A stretch of DNA of 64,000 bases. Source: Actinomyces trachealis (GTDB taxonomy: Bacteria > Actinomycetota > Actinomycetes > Actinomycetales > Actinomycetaceae). Positions 63,217 to 64,000 of the stretch are shown here, piece by piece; the first letter of the stretch is position 1; every line of letters starts with the position of its first letter. Where the stretch lies: contig NZ_CP065027.1 of assembly GCF_015711475.1 (NCBI RefSeq), positions 1,488,001-1,552,000 of the forward strand. Reading direction: 5' to 3'. The position numbers were made by a program, and so were the translations under genes. The notes under the pieces were generated by a model. The model did no database searches. It had not been told where the DNA came from and saw only the letters and a program-made list of their open reading frames with translations.

Positions 63217-64000
63217 GCGCCCCGGTGGCCGACGTCCTGAGGACCGTGCTGGACACCGACGCCCTGAGCGAGCTGGTCGGCCGACCTGTGCGCGCCGTGC
63301 GGCTGCGAGTCAAACCCGAGGTCTCCCTCCTCATGGCCCTGGCAGAGCGCGACTCGGGCCGCACCGCCGGCTGGGCCCGGGTCCTGTGGCCCGTCTCCGC
63401 CTCCAAGGCCGCCGAGGTCCGGCTGCGCGCTGAGCGCTACGGGCAGCAGGTTCTCACCCGCACGCTGCCCGACGGGCTCATCCTCCAGGCAGGCCCCGAG
63501 CTCGCCGATCCCAAGCTCGCCGACCACCTGGGCCGGGCCCGCGAGCGCGGGCTGCTGGCGGGTATCGCCCCCGAGGCGGTGCTGCGCTACAACCCGGCGC
63601 GGCGCCTGGTGCTGCGCACCGCAGACGGGGTGCTGCGCGTGCGCACCGGCGGCGGACGCCGCATCGATCAGATCCACCGCGCCGTCGGCATGGTCCTCCC
63701 CGTGCCACGGCTCACCGACCTGGGTGGGTCCTGGGACCCGGAGCACTACAGCCTTCAAGAGCTGTGCGGCAGCACCGACCTGGAGCAGTCGCCGAGCCAG
63801 GAGGACACCTGCCGGGCCGGAGCCCTGCTCGCCCAGTTGCACGCCTCCACGTCCTCACTGCCCGACGACGTGCGTGCCGGGCTGCGAAGCGCTCCTGTCT
63901 CAGCCGAGGCGCTTGTGCGGGTCCACGCTCAGGTTCTTGAGTCCCTGGCCCCCGCGCTGGCCCGCAGGACCCGCGCACTCGTCGCCGTGCTGCCGACGCA
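63213..64000 (+). CDS. Phosphotransferase-like (aminoglycoside/sugar kinase fold) protein, cut by the window edge
   Basis: At least 262 residues; the frame is open to the last base. The ATG overlaps the exporter stop (ATGA). VRAVRLRVKPEVSLLMALAE and VLRYNPARRLVLRTADGVL look like the N-lobe strands of aminoglycoside phosphotransferase-type kinases. GALLAQLHASTSSLP resembles their hinge-to-C-lobe entry. The catalytic HxD region would lie beyond the edge, so the call is provisional. It might phosphorylate the glycan or a carrier made by the cassette. Confidence 0.55.
   Translation, partial: MSAPVADVLRTVLDTDALSELVGRPVRAVRLRVKPEVSLLMALAERDSGRTAGWARVLWPVSASKAAEVRLRAERYGQQVLTRTLPDGLILQAGPELADPKLADHLGRARERGLLAGIAPEAVLRYNPARRLVLRTADGVLRVRTGGGRRIDQIHRAVGMVLPVPRLTDLGGSWDPEHYSLQELCGSTDLEQSPSQEDTCRAGALLAQLHASTSSLPDDVRAGLRSAPVSAEALVRVHAQVLESLAPALARRTRALVAVLPT

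Noticed and set aside
1..64000. CRISPR array, prophage structural genes, rRNA operon or replication origin
   Set aside because: I saw no regularly spaced repeats, no capsid, tail or portal genes, no rRNA sequence and no DnaA-box cluster while reading the window.

Overview
This is high-GC actinobacterial chromosome, most like an Actinomyces/Schaalia-type member of the Actinomycetaceae. The basis is the family mix (polyphosphate glucokinase, MetP/MetS importer, DUF6318 lipoprotein, galacto-N-biose phosphorylase), the frequent ATGA/GTGA gene overlaps and the GTG starts. The genus is an inference; no rRNA is present.

Layout. 1-3.7 kb: a decayed GH95 fucosidase ending at a strong hairpin, then a DUF4298 protein, a TIGR02206 membrane protein and an unrecognised 428-residue protein. 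3.9-8.5 kb (minus): lepA-trmB, then a NadR-like nucleotidyltransferase and hemW. 8.8-13.9 kb: a NarL-type two-component system divergent from a three-gene ABC exporter. 14-17 kb: a PemK/MazF-like protein, rpsT and a DUF1846 protein. 17-25 kb: KtrB/TrkH, then comEA-comEC-holA, degV and a HerA-like ATPase. 25-28 kb: leuS.

28.2-37.8 kb is a decayed mobile island. It holds broken IS110, IS256 and IS3 elements, gene relics, a severed zeta-toxin fragment joined to the 3' half of a tRNA (an old attachment scar), an apparently intact AbiEii-type nucleotidyltransferase with a small overlapping partner, and an intact DUF6318 lipoprotein/PKD secreted pair.

37.9-45.8 kb (minus): HIT protein, VKOR-DtxR pair, a membrane phosphoesterase, a HAD phosphatase, metP-metS and ppgK-NifX-like. 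A second decayed IS3 follows at 46.1-47.4 kb. Two tandem tRNA-Ala(GGC) genes lie downstream of nadD-(acidic membrane protein)-rsfS-phosphatase; a 27-bp inverted repeat reaches into the last tRNA 3' end.

51.4-57.5 kb is a host-glycan locus: SIS sugar isomerase/deaminase, ROK kinase and class II aldolase, divergent from a DeoR regulator and a GH112 galacto-N-biose/lacto-N-biose phosphorylase. From 57.8 kb to the right edge, a visibly GC-richer, tightly overlapping cassette (MurG-like glycosyltransferase, two GT4 glycosyltransferases, an ABCB-type exporter, and a protein resembling a sugar/aminoglycoside phosphotransferase) looks like a glycoconjugate assembly and export system. It is the best candidate here for something undescribed.
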